Shown: piece by piece, positions 8,701 through 16,376 of the stretch
Position numbering within the stretch: position 1 is the first letter of the stretch
Layout of the letters: every line of letters begins with the position of its first letter
Assembly: GCA_001460835.1 (NCBI GenBank)
Contig: CYKH01000275.1
Span: forward strand, 1-57,190
From: Bodo saltans
Lineage: Eukaryota; Euglenozoa; Kinetoplastea; Eubodonida; Bodonidae
Direction of reading: 5' to 3'
Length of the DNA: 57,190 nucleotides
The notes under the pieces: generated by a model
What the model was told of the DNA's origin: nothing
The model's database searches: none
The model's input: the letters and a program-made list of their open reading frames with translations, nothing else
Position numbers and translations under genes: made by a program

Positions 8701-11245
8701 GTTGTTCTCAGCGACTGGGAGTGCCAACATCGGTTCACCCGTTGTCACACCAATGTTTGGCTTCCCATACGTCATTTTCTTCTCATATGACCTCAATCCC
8801 ATGATCAACGTCTCTTCGAATCCATTTTACGCGGGGTGTGCTACCACACAATACTTTGTCAACGGAACTCAGGCCTGCCAAGCGTGCAACAACGATTTGT
8901 ACTTCTGCAACGGAACTGACATCCTCGTTGCCAAAGCAAAAAGCTGGAGAGCGAATGCCGCGGCTGCTTTCTTTTACAGCTGCCCCATTGACGGAGCCTG
9001 CTTAGAAGGTGGGTGGTGCGCTGAGGGGTACGAAGGACCGCTTTGTGGAATTTGCAGTCCAGGTTACGGCACCGATTTTACCAACAAATGTGGTCAGTGT
9101 CCGAATCGTGCAGTCTCCTACGTCATTTTCATCCTCGTGGTGCTGTTTCAACTTGTGTTCTTGGTGTTTGTGAGCATCGCATTTATCCAAAACTGGCAAG
9201 CTCTCAACTCACTTTTTACGCAAGCCGTCATCACAATGTGTATCTCTTTTAGCCACTTTCAGTTTCTTTCGCTCATCGGAAAACTTGATTTGGAATGGAC
9301 TCCGCTTGTTCAAGATGTTCTCTCATTCCTTGGAATGCTCTTTGCATTTGAACTACATCGCGTTCGAGCAGTGAATTGCATCCTCGTGAGCAACGGGATC
9401 GATGCCGTGTGGTTTGCGATGATTTACTCCTTCATTGTGATTTGTGCTATTCCAATTCTCTCACTCGTTGTGCATCGAATCCTTCGTGTCTTCCCGACAC
9501 TGCTGTTGACTGGTTACGCACTGAATGCACGAGCTGTGATGGAGTCTCGGGCCGACGCGCTAGCAAAAGCAAAGCTCGTCAAGCGAGCGCGCAATGAAGA
9601 CGGATCCATGTACATCAAAGAACATCAGAGGAAAGGAATTGTTCTCAATGTAGCGCAAGTTGTGGTGACCTTCTGTTTTCAGACATCGTGTCGTTCTGCG
9701 TTGCAATTGTTCCAATGCTCCACGATTCAGTACAGCAGCACACAGGTCAGCAATTACCTTACTGCAGATTTGAGCGTCAGCTGCGATACGAGCAACTATC
9801 AAACCGTGTTGGGGTACTCCATGTTTCTTGTCGTGTTCTACGTCGTCGCTGTCCCAGTTGTCTTCATCTTCGGTGTCGCCTATTCACGAAAGCGGCACAC
9901 AGAAGAAGACTATCGGTTGTACACTTCCTTCACAACACTTGGTACGCGCGACATGGCCTTCTTCTGGAACGGCCTGCTGTTCTGTCGCAGGGCCGCACTC
10001 ATCGCCATTGAATTGTTTCTCGACTACCCACTACAAGGCTGGATGGGCATGTGGCTGGTGACACTGTCTGCGTGGGCGGAACACTACGCGCTTCCATGGG
10101 AGAAAGGCAAACATATGAACATTGAACGCGCTGGGTTCATGTGCGCCGTGTTCATTGCAAACCTTGGAATCATCATTCCGTTGATTTATAACAATGCTGC
10201 GAGCAAGACAGTGGATGCTCTTCTGATGGCGGCGTTGTGCGCCCTGTTTGCATTCACCTTGTATGCTGGGTTGTACAAATCAGTCCGTGAACTTCAACAA
10301 CGTGTCAAGGAGCACAACATGAGAGACACTGAGGACGGTGAAGATAGAGAAGCAGACGTTGGATTCACCGATGTTCTCCGTAACGAAGCAAAGCAAGTGA
10401 CCAACGTCATGAAGAACATGGCTGACCAAGCAAAGAACGGATTGTTGGAAGCTCGCGGAAAAATGACGCACGCAATGGAAGAGATTGCCAATCTTGCCAA
10501 ATTGAAACAGCTCGAGAACAGCAACACCAACGCGTCTCAAGCACTAGATAAAAGCTACGCGAGTATGCCGGTGCGATCTGCGGTAGGTGCCATGGCGAGA
10601 GAACGATCGCCATCAGTCAACGACGATGCTCCTCGTCGCTCCGGCAGCATGCGCAGCTCTGCTGACATCGGAAAGCCTCCTTCAATCGTTTTCCCGGATG
10701 ATGACCAGGAACAAGTGACTCGACGTCGATTCCAAGCGAAGCCTCCTGAGCCGCTGAGAAGAGAAGCGTCTGGCCACTTTGACGAAATTGACGACGTGGA
10801 ATCGATGGATAGCAGCAACGAGGATTACGCTGCTCCTCCGAATACTTCAATGGCCGGTGGCTCTACTGCTCCGCTCTTGAATCGATCAGCGCTGTCGATG
10901 CTTCGCGCTAGCGTTGGTACTTCGCAACGACGTACCGTTAGAAACGACGATGGAAAGTCTGTCGATCCTGCGAGCATGCGTCGGATGGAGCTTGAAAAAG
11001 ACATTGATGACTTCATTGCCGCAAAAGGTTTCGGTTTGTACCAACAAGATGCTGCCGAAAACAGTCTCTACGATACTCGAGACGCGTCTCCGTTGGCGGC
11101 ATCTCCCATCGCTCAGCGTGCCGCGGCAATGCGAGCACTTATGAAAAAACAAGGAACAATTCCCAAGGCGTTGCAAGACGTCATTGGAGACTCGAGTGAT
11201 GAGGATGATGACAGTGACGATCGTAGTGCAGACAGTGACCTGTGA
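2723..11245 (+). CDS. Giant multi-domain surface protein: Ser/Thr-rich stalk, EGF-like repeats, IPT/TIG domains, multi-pass membrane region
   Basis: The ORF has 2840 codons from the first in-frame ATG. Domain order: a Ser/Thr/Pro-rich, mucin-like region (residues 1 to about 545; likely heavily O-glycosylated); a cysteine-rich block of many EGF/laminin-EGF-like modules with recurring GxGxC and CxCxxG patterns (about 546-1270); a beta-rich region (about 1270-1620); two IPT/TIG-like folds near residues 1626 and 1714; further beta-rich sequence; and a second short Cys-rich patch (about 2037-2127) before the membrane. About nine hydrophobic segments follow between residues 2131 and 2523. The last 315 residues are a hydrophilic, acidic and Ser-rich cytoplasmic tail. 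Many N-x-S/T sequons lie in the ectodomain. The layout indicates a large glycosylated cell-surface receptor or adhesion protein with its N-terminus outside. The signal peptide is missing from this frame and is found in the ORF at 2556-2726. Ligand and function are unknown. Confidence 0.9.
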   Translation: MTPSVSQSFTLTMSPEQGSLSHSMSMSLSSTYSVTPSSSASQSSSTSDSNRRSTSNSPTRDVTASRTITPPPTPTQSSTATLSQESSISESPSMSTTASKHVSKSSGTPSSSYTKDETMSRSPSQEQSASRTQTVTPPPTPTPSPSASSEISLTKTPILSSSPTITATISWQQSMTETVSPSLSMTQSPTQSFSKEPTLTHSPSSSSSRSPFTLSNEPTVTATPRFTVSPTLKSTPTWSLTPTLTTSQSSSLSVSLSEEISATRTQSPSLTTSTTLTDSATPSEEISNSPSDSATPTVSTTEDLSLSDSPTISTTPSKSSTPSSSESSSPTQTASVTSSYSLTLTQSPSVTISNSLSVSMSVTLSTSPTVSQSETEETSWSKTSTITISIGTISGVATGSVDVTPSRTKGTPTTTASLTSSYTLTTSLSNSLSVSSTMSQSMSQSDSTSVSETLTSSTTISDILTPTATMTPTRSSSSEPSETKTLTLTQTPSFTDSASPTAMNSFTETQTITEDGTATMSYELTTSVQPPTTTHVPTPTWTLPTRCPTDCMKGTCRQITAFVSQSVFYCVCQASSATGYWSGSERGGPCDKCATGYYGLGCLNACPGGACSICSGHGSCDDGLYGTGTCTCFNDPVRGFWQGFACTVCQSAKYGLSCNKNCTCGSQGTCNSGTVGDGSCKCNAGWIGQNCTTCDISTNTECDSFRTCPGDGNCNGNGACNYNKSDTGVCDCYPFYAGLDCSLHCSNNCSGHGTCSDGRYGTGICACNARYGSADCSTCQAGYYGTGSSCVGVCPGSETVKTNACSNQGTCTDTGICLCTGTWGGTKCNLVCPTASTNSSLVCAGHGVCNSNGLCVCDQDEINGFWYGAACEVCDPDYGATSCRTKCPTYNTDVQTCGATYGYGLCNNITATCDCSASKCGESCQVDTVNGECPKCNNTIPGDNVQYYGFDCDKICLCENGICNDGVGGDGTCSCSSGWSGQYCNITCPGGIIAPCSNNGACVQATSRCLCNASYAGSTCSLVCPRTSSGVCNGTGTCFDGSTGNGTCQCADGWVWPQTTCTTVCQCNGHGTCYFPNATCVCDQNFEGSHCERCVSGKFGTKCDKECIAGKGVTVGYTCLCLNGYAGANGCSISCPNTTLGVCNGQGTCSNTTGTCRCADTWLGPGCTCNNIQCRNANAFTTCDTTSGVCICVTGRTGAACASCVFGYYGAPVGGVSCATLCDCSSNGPCDINTGVCSCFSDSTNGYWTGGTCNQCAAGYMGTRCNQLSNAITQSTDLVRRLSGSVVSCTTYHAYLDAVHRLLYVGTSCFQSRFNVTSVTPFSPDSMNFNTTVDGSEINGDVVDLQVSITNPDELLFILQQNSTANAFYPTLFNASMMPFLASVNLLQDVTVPTNSPFSGTTLFAYFDQVSGNVCTMPSGQAYSRLYCKKLTGNVTAVLLTGFSYQTSAFVKSLSLIVLGGLANAITCSFMTVLLDASTAGTQFQLDLVHHVASANLSTCTAVNIVTATDDVIFFSIKAPTNYIGGYNFSTRTFFTGSLIGGETAGTAMTYNSRANIGYVVYNTLLVKFEVVPSATPGGPSVVNAYGQAYTSTTIKLFVQDDFLQLVYAPVVVSTGVQVMRFLLVEVHSIYPIVADRAGGALITVIGKGFRNVPGAVCLFDKDSVSFYQFINSTTVVCQAPQKISSEVCVTQLLEISINSIQTANLFSIERPASPTLLSVTPEFVRVGDVGKEVVIQGRGLTDSNYSRCRFFDPVSNQSALSIAIYSATNYTFTCVAPTVTSPWSSQTYIHITLDGFVFSASTLKFLFVGEATGILIDTASFSAVSSVRSFLTPTLTVYTVDPNQNKLLTVDTELRFSVVSAPNATTGSQPWVLQNPNATSVNGVATFSSLSLKDPPYGDFVFSVRMGNFITNFSLVIQPGEVVRLIVTTQPQLTAADTVIPGSSIPRPMDIVAVDAGGNDAASASSNRASFSLIRTYGGKLLLNESVLLGSALFSATGSANIGSPVVTPMFGFPYVIFFSYDLNPMINVSSNPFYAGCATTQYFVNGTQACQACNNDLYFCNGTDILVAKAKSWRANAAAAFFYSCPIDGACLEGGWCAEGYEGPLCGICSPGYGTDFTNKCGQCPNRAVSYVIFILVVLFQLVFLVFVSIAFIQNWQALNSLFTQAVITMCISFSHFQFLSLIGKLDLEWTPLVQDVLSFLGMLFAFELHRVRAVNCILVSNGIDAVWFAMIYSFIVICAIPILSLVVHRILRVFPTLLLTGYALNARAVMESRADALAKAKLVKRARNEDGSMYIKEHQRKGIVLNVAQVVVTFCFQTSCRSALQLFQCSTIQYSSTQVSNYLTADLSVSCDTSNYQTVLGYSMFLVVFYVVAVPVVFIFGVAYSRKRHTEEDYRLYTSFTTLGTRDMAFFWNGLLFCRRAALIAIELFLDYPLQGWMGMWLVTLSAWAEHYALPWEKGKHMNIERAGFMCAVFIANLGIIIPLIYNNAASKTVDALLMAALCALFAFTLYAGLYKSVRELQQRVKEHNMRDTEDGEDREADVGFTDVLRNEAKQVTNVMKNMADQAKNGLLEARGKMTHAMEEIANLAKLKQLENSNTNASQALDKSYASMPVRSAVGAMARERSPSVNDDAPRRSGSMRSSADIGKPPSIVFPDDDQEQVTRRRFQAKPPEPLRREASGHFDEIDDVESMDSSNEDYAAPPNTSMAGGSTAPLLNRSALSMLRASVGTSQRRTVRNDDGKSVDPASMRRMELEKDIDDFIAAKGFGLYQQDAAENSLYDTRDASPLAASPIAQRAAAMRALMKKQGTIPKALQDVIGDSSDEDDDSDDRSADSDL

Positions 11246-11695
11246 GCTGAAAACTCGACATAGAGAAGAAAGCGAGTGAGTTAGTAGCAGTTCTTTTTTT
11301 TTTTAAGAAAAAACGTGGAAAAAATTAGAGAGCGGAAAGGTTTTTGGATGTGGTGCACTCATGTGGTCCACTCTATTCACCTCTCTGCTCATCCTTCTCT
11401 CTGAAGGACGACTCGAAGGATCTCCTCCCTCCCTATTCCCCATCATTCAGTCACACGTTATTCCCTTCCAGTCACAGACTCCCATCGGGTTTGCAACCCG
11501 CATGCATGCGTTCCGCTTTTTTCTTGCGCGAGCAATTATGTCGATCGCACACAAGATTGTTGTATTTCCAGTTTGCGCTGATGCGACACATTTCTTTTGT
11601 ATGCTGAAAGATCATCCACATGAAGTTTCCATTTGTCACCCCCAATTTGCACTTTTGTGTGTTTTAGTAAGTGCTCCGTCTACTTCATTGAATGC
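11246..11695 (+). other. Intergenic region between the surface-protein gene and the RecQ gene
   Basis: These 450 bases hold no credible gene. Short ORFs here have no recognisable domain. The region has a T10 run (about 11295-11304), a long C/T-rich stretch (about 11370-11490) and a clean pyrimidine tract with AG at 11651-11667 that probably serves the RecQ mRNA. I read it as the 3' UTR of the upstream gene plus processing signals. Confidence 0.6.
11651..11667 (+). promoter_or_regulatory. Predicted trans-splice acceptor for the RecQ gene
   Basis: A T/G-rich pyrimidine tract ends in TTTTAG at 11667, 29 bases before ATG 11696. It supports that ATG over upstream near-start codons in the same frame. 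Confidence 0.55.
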
Positions 11696-13514
11696 ATGTC
11701 GCTAAAACGCCCTCGCGACGATGAAAATCATCAATACCACAACATCTCTGACGAGCTGATTTTCAACTCCGACAGCGATGATGATGTCGATGATGTTCCT
11801 CCGCCACTTCTGCTCAGGCCCAATCGAAGTAGCGGACTGAGAACGTTCAATATTGCTGCGATGGGTGTCGATAATGGAGTGTCTGTTGAACAAGCTGCGA
11901 GCTCAAAGAACGTCGACGAAGATGACAGGAGCTTGCTTGAGCAGCGCCTGTCCGCGTTATTTCACGAATCGCCCTGCACGTTCTCAGGCAGTACACTCGA
12001 AGCCACTTCACCTGTGTTTTCATATTTGCTACGAACTTACTGTGGAATCACGGAAGGATTTCTTCGCTCTGGGCAAGAAGAGGTAGTTCGACGCATCCTC
12101 AGGCGTGAGTCGGTCCTTGCACTTTTTCCAACAGGCTGGGGAAAATCTTTGTGTTACCAGCTTCCCATGCTTGTTCATCGGTTGCTCAACGCATTTGATA
12201 AAATGAAAGCCTCAGGTGATTGCACGCAGACTGAAGGGAAGGTGGCGACGCCGCGCGACAATCGGCAACGCTTTGCCGTTGTTGTCTCACCCCTCCTGGC
12301 CCTCATATCTGACCAATTGTCTTCCATTCGGCGCCAAGATGCAGTCTGTGCTGCATCTATTTCTTCTATGACCGGAAGAGATGCAGAACAGAAAATATTC
12401 ATGTCGCTTGCCAATCCATCAGGCAACGACATTGATATTTTGCTCGTGTCACCCGAAGCATTTGTCACAAAGCAGCGTCTTCGCACTGTCCTGAAGGAAA
12501 CGTTTGATCGCATTGCTTTTGTTTGCATTGACGAAGCGCACTGCATTTCGTCGTGGTCTCACGACTTTCGTCCAACGTATTTGTACTTGCAGAAGTCGTT
12601 GGAAGACCTTCATCGACAAGCGCAGCAACATCAGCGCCAGCGACCTCAGTATGGCGCCTCTAACGGTGACCGTGCGGTGATGTCAGCGCCTCCGATCCTA
12701 GCTCTCACTGCAACGGCTTCAGCTTCCGTAATTCGTGAAGTGACGCAACTCTTAAGAATTGAGCACGTGGTCAACCGCATGACGCCACGCTCAAATATTT
12801 CACTGGAAGCAGCAAGACTTCCAAGTGTTGCAACGGGGGGACTCGGCCAAGACCGAACAAAGGAAATGAGATCACAACTGCTGAGTGCCGTACGTACGTT
12901 TCAACGGCCGNNNNNNNNNNNNNNNNNNNNNNNNNNNNNNNNNNNNNNNNNNNNNNNNNNNNNNNNNNNNNNNNNNNNNNNNNNNNNNNNNNNNNNNNNN
13001 NNNNNNNNNNNNNNNNNNNNNNNNNNNNNNNNNNNNNNNNNNNNNNNNNNNNNNNNNNNNNNNNNNNNNNNNNNNNNNNNNNNNNNNNNNNNNNNNNNNN
13101 NNNNNNNNNNNNNNNNNNNNNNNNNNNNNNNNNNNNNNNNNNNNNNNNNNNNNNNNNNNNNNNNNNNNNNNNNNNNNNNNNNNNNNNNNNNNNNNNNNNN
13201 NNNNNNNNNNCTCATCGGCAGGAAGCCAACTTCGTTGGACTCCACCGGCACCGCGACTTTCGAAGCTTCAAGCGGTTGAGATAGCCAATCAATTTGTGAC
13301 CCAGAATAGAGAGCGCATCCTTAGCGCCACAGAGGCCGTGAAAGCCCTCATGGGTATCGCCCCAATGCTGAACGGGTCGGCCTCGGCTGGTGATGGAGGT
13401 TTTGTGCCTTTGACAGGAAGCTGGTATTTGCGGCACTCTCACTTTGGTGCACTACAAGAATTCGACCATGATTGGATCCTGAAGGTTGTGTCAGCGCATG
13501 CACTGCCAGCGTGA
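11696..13514 (+). CDS. RecQ-family ATP-dependent DNA helicase, interrupted by an assembly gap
   Basis: This is probably a 3'-5' DNA helicase of the RecQ family, acting in recombination and replication-fork repair in the nucleus. Before the gap (405 residues from ATG 11696) one sees an acidic N-terminus, motif 0 (RSGQEEVVRRIL), a Walker A box FPTGWGKSLCYQLP, the DEAH box in CIDEAHCISSWSHDFRP with the aromatic-rich RecQ loop, and motif III LALTATAS. Then come 300 N (12911-13210). After the gap the sensible C-terminus lies in a different frame, running to the TGA at 13512-13514 (about 100 residues without a recognised domain). The frame that continues arithmetically across the N run stops early, at 13279, and looks non-coding. 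Helicase motifs IV-VI, the zinc-binding part and the winged helix are all missing, so the true gap is probably larger than 300 bases. Walker A has GWGKS where GGGKS is usual. Confidence 0.85.
12911..13210. other. Assembly gap (300 N)
   Basis: Exactly 300 undetermined bases fall inside the RecQ gene. The reading frame before and after the gap differs, and the second helicase lobe is missing. The N count is therefore a placeholder or an underestimate. Confidence 0.95.
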
Positions 13515-13631
13515 TGCAAGTTATGTTCAACTCATTTTGATTTACACATATCGAAACTTTGTTGTGACGCACAAAATAACTTGTCCTTCCTTTTCTTATG
13601 ACACCAATTCAAAAAAGGGATATCAGTGGAA

Positions 13632-15323
13632 ATGCTTCGACGAGGAAAGTTGCTTTCCAATGTATGCGCGTCATCGGCTACCGTTGCTGATGCTGCGTCC
13701 AACTTCTCAAATTTGATCTCTTTGGAAGTGCCTGAAGCACGAACCGTCTTTCTCAAACCCTCCACTAGCCCTCGTCGAAAGCCAAGTGTCTACATTCCGC
13801 ACAACATCGACTCAATCCCTGCCGACGTTGTTGCAGTCAATCCCGCCGACCTTGGTGGCGCGATTCCAACGTTCCGCATCGCTTCCCCAACTTGTGACTA
13901 TTATGCCCTTCGTATTCCGCTTCTGAAAGCTGGTTTTCGTCGCGTCCCTGACGATGCGGTTGTATTCTCAAGCAATATTGTCTGGGGGAAGTCAGCACCC
14001 GTCGCTGTTTCTTCCCCGAGGTGGGAGCACTACGTCCCTCGAAATGCCTACCAAAAGTTCAATCACTTCCCTCGAAGTCACAAGCACCTTGGTGACAAAC
14101 GTGGGATGGCGCAGTCGCTCCGTCAATGGGACGAGTCTGTTGCAAACACTTTCACCCCTCAAACGTTGTTTTACCCGGCTGAAAAGGAAGCCATTGAAAA
14201 ATTGATGACAAACGGCGCACCCGGGAAGCGCTACATCTGGAAACCTTCTCGCGGTAGTTGCGGTCGCGGTATCATGATCAGCCGATCGGGCGCTGAGGAT
14301 AACAGCTGGCGGCTGATCATGAAGGAGATTGATTATAAGGCATCTGACACCACGGCTCCCGATATGGCCCGAATTCCTTACATGTCTTACGTCGTCCAAG
14401 AATACATTGAGAATCCATTGATTGTGGATGGTCGTAAGTTGGACTTGAGACTTTACGTTGGAGTCACATCTTTCGACCCTTTGACAGTCTATCTGCACAA
14501 CGAGGGCCTCGTGCGTTTTGCCGCAGAAGCATATGCAAACAACTCTCCTCCATCATCACTTGCAGCAGCACCAGGAAGTAATTCGGATATGCGATTTAAG
14601 CACCTCACGAACTATTCGCTCGGTCGAAAGCTTGAAGCAGATCAGCACGGATCACTGGACTTAAAATGGCCTCTCAATAAATTTCGCACTCGTCTTGATG
14701 AAATTTATGGTGCTGATCATGCATCATTGTCCTACACCGCACTGATGGCGAAAGCAAAGAGGGTGATTGTGGAAACACTCCTCGCAGCCAAGTCGAACAT
14801 CTCCGCAGCAACAAAACGCCAAAATGTTGGTAACGGAGGAGATAACTACGTGGAGCTGTTTGGCTTCGATATCATGTTTGATGATAGTGGTAACGCGTGG
14901 CTCATTGAAGTCAACACGTTGCCGTCCCTCGAAAGTTCGTCCACGATGGACTACCACGTGAAGAGTGCAGTGACGACAGACCTCCTAAATATGGGGCAAC
15001 TCGAACTGTTCCGACGCCCTGCGAGCGCGTTTGAAACTTGCGGAGTGATTCCACCGATGGAAACTGCTGACCCCAATGTTCTGCGGCGACTCGGTGACCT
15101 CCTTCACAGCGAATCGGGACTGTGTCACGAAGGCGCCAGTAGCGATATGACAATTCCGTCCTCCTCCAACAGCTTATTCGAATTGCAAATGAAACTTTAC
15201 GACGAACACCGGTACCGAGGTGGTTTTGAGCGAATATTCCCATCATCAAAGCACCCACTTGTCCCGCATCACATGCAAACACTGTCACCGTTGGATCTAG
15301 CCGCTGCTCAGTTTACGTTATGA
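13632..15323 (+). CDS. Tubulin-tyrosine-ligase-like (TTLL) enzyme, probable tubulin polyglutamylase
   Basis: This is a 563-residue ATP-grasp ligase that probably adds glutamates to tubulin tails in the flagellar axoneme or subpellicular microtubules. The start ATG 13632 follows a pyrimidine tract (13581-13599) and AG 13617. Family landmarks in order: FNHFPRSHKHLGDK near residue 135, matching the NHFP motif of glutamylase TTLLs; the nucleotide-binding KPSRGSCGRGI near 204-213; VVQEYIENPLIVDGRKLDLR near 256; FKHLTNYS near 320; and the metal-binding ELFGFDIMFDD and LIEVNTLPS near 412-433. The catalytic core is complete. The NHFP/KxDxLxxN-like region favours a TTLL4/5/6-type polyglutamylase over tyrosine ligase, but substrate and chain preference cannot be read from the sequence. 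The C-terminal 90 residues are variable. Confidence 0.9.
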   Translation: MLRRGKLLSNVCASSATVADAASNFSNLISLEVPEARTVFLKPSTSPRRKPSVYIPHNIDSIPADVVAVNPADLGGAIPTFRIASPTCDYYALRIPLLKAGFRRVPDDAVVFSSNIVWGKSAPVAVSSPRWEHYVPRNAYQKFNHFPRSHKHLGDKRGMAQSLRQWDESVANTFTPQTLFYPAEKEAIEKLMTNGAPGKRYIWKPSRGSCGRGIMISRSGAEDNSWRLIMKEIDYKASDTTAPDMARIPYMSYVVQEYIENPLIVDGRKLDLRLYVGVTSFDPLTVYLHNEGLVRFAAEAYANNSPPSSLAAAPGSNSDMRFKHLTNYSLGRKLEADQHGSLDLKWPLNKFRTRLDEIYGADHASLSYTALMAKAKRVIVETLLAAKSNISAATKRQNVGNGGDNYVELFGFDIMFDDSGNAWLIEVNTLPSLESSSTMDYHVKSAVTTDLLNMGQLELFRRPASAFETCGVIPPMETADPNVLRRLGDLLHSESGLCHEGASSDMTIPSSSNSLFELQMKLYDEHRYRGGFERIFPSSKHPLVPHHMQTLSPLDLAAAQFTL

Positions 15324-15492
15324 TCATCACAAGTTGTCATTATGCATTGACATTTTTACTGCTCATTGCTTCCCTCACAACGCAACCCCAGTTTCAAAAG
15401 AGAAAAAAAGAATTTCGCCAGGAGAACAACCTCCACCCGTGGCATGTAGGTCTAGTGCTGCTACATAATTCGAAGTTGCTTTTCAACTAAGC

Positions 15493-15515
15493 ATTTTTTT
15501 GATTTATTTTTTTAG
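15493..15515 (+). promoter_or_regulatory. Predicted trans-splice acceptor for the twin CX9C gene
   Basis: A T-rich tract ends in TTTTTTTAG at 15515. The first in-frame ATG after it is 15589, which fixes the start of the next gene. Confidence 0.6.
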
Positions 15516-15588
15516 CTGGATTATTATTGATGTTCATTTGATTGACGATTTTTTCAATCTAACAAGAAGCGAGCACTACGCCAAAAAA

Positions 15589-16230
15589 ATGCGGCACACA
15601 GATGTTCTTCAAATGTATCGCGCTTCACCGATCTTCCTAAAAAGTCAATCTTCTGGAGTCAACCAATATGGTCTCAAGCCACAAACTGCGTACGACTATT
15701 TGAACCCAACAAATCTGATTAACTTTGGTCGCGGCACAAAATTTGATAATTTAGGCGTTCGTAGATCAGATCGCGGTGAGATTGATAGTTCACCCTCAAT
15801 GAACGGTACTGCTGTGTTTCAGCAAGCCAAGATGTTGGGTCTGTCTAGCGGCGATGCGCAATTGAACATGTGCCAGGGTGAAACTATGGCTCTTCGCGTC
15901 TGCATGGCGAAGGGTACTGAACCTTGTGACAGAGAAAGCTCCATTCTTGACACTTGTCTTGGGAGGGTCGGTGAACTTAGGCGTGCTATCTCAACTGCTG
16001 GTTTTGAATATGGGGATTGGTTTATTCAAAACGTCAGCGATAATCACACGAAGCCGTTTCAGCATCGTCCTCATGATTGGCGCGAGCACTATGCACAAGA
16101 AAAAATTCAAAAGAGCGACGTGCAGGGTGGTCGTGCCTACGGTAAGCAGCCAAAACTGATGGCGTGGAATGCGAGGTACACAAAAACAGAAGGTTATGGT
16201 AAACGCCCGCGTCTCCCTATCAACAAATAA
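15589..16230 (+). CDS. Twin CX9C (CHCH-type) mitochondrial protein
   Basis: This is a 213-residue protein with four cysteines spaced as a CHCH fold: C95-x9-C105 and C113-x9-C123. Proteins of this class are generally oxidised and trapped in the mitochondrial intermembrane space by the Mia40/Erv1-type relay, and some are mitoribosome or respiratory-complex subunits. The N-terminal 60 residues contain NPTNLINFGRGTKFDNLG. The C-terminal 80 residues are basic and aromatic (FIQNV, HRPHDWREHY, YGKRPRLP). This is longer than simple CHCH chaperones and could suit a mitoribosomal or complex subunit, but I cannot assign one. The start was chosen as the first in-frame ATG after the acceptor at 15515; the open frame upstream has no ATG. 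Confidence 0.75.
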   Translation: MRHTDVLQMYRASPIFLKSQSSGVNQYGLKPQTAYDYLNPTNLINFGRGTKFDNLGVRRSDRGEIDSSPSMNGTAVFQQAKMLGLSSGDAQLNMCQGETMALRVCMAKGTEPCDRESSILDTCLGRVGELRRAISTAGFEYGDWFIQNVSDNHTKPFQHRPHDWREHYAQEKIQKSDVQGGRAYGKQPKLMAWNARYTKTEGYGKRPRLPINK

Positions 16231-16330
16231 ACGTGAAATGGCGTTTGTCTTTGGTGCGGCGGTTGACGTTGTCAAGAGATTCGTTCGCGGAGTTTCCTTG
16301 TCTACTCTTACATCAAAATTCCCTGTCATG

Positions 16331-16367
16331 TTTTTGTTTTTTGTTGTTGGTGTTGTTGCTCCTTAAG
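16331..16367 (+). promoter_or_regulatory. Predicted trans-splice acceptor for the IQ coiled-coil gene
   Basis: A 30-base T/G-rich tract ends in CCTTAAG at 16367, ten bases before ATG 16377. The open frame upstream of it is a transmembrane-like artefact of this T-rich tract. Confidence 0.6.
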
Positions 16368-16376
16368 AAGTGTACT

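Noticed and set aside
12885-13279. ORFs read across the 300-N gap
   Set aside because: The frame through undetermined bases is meaningless. Only the frame ending at 13514 looks coding after the gap.
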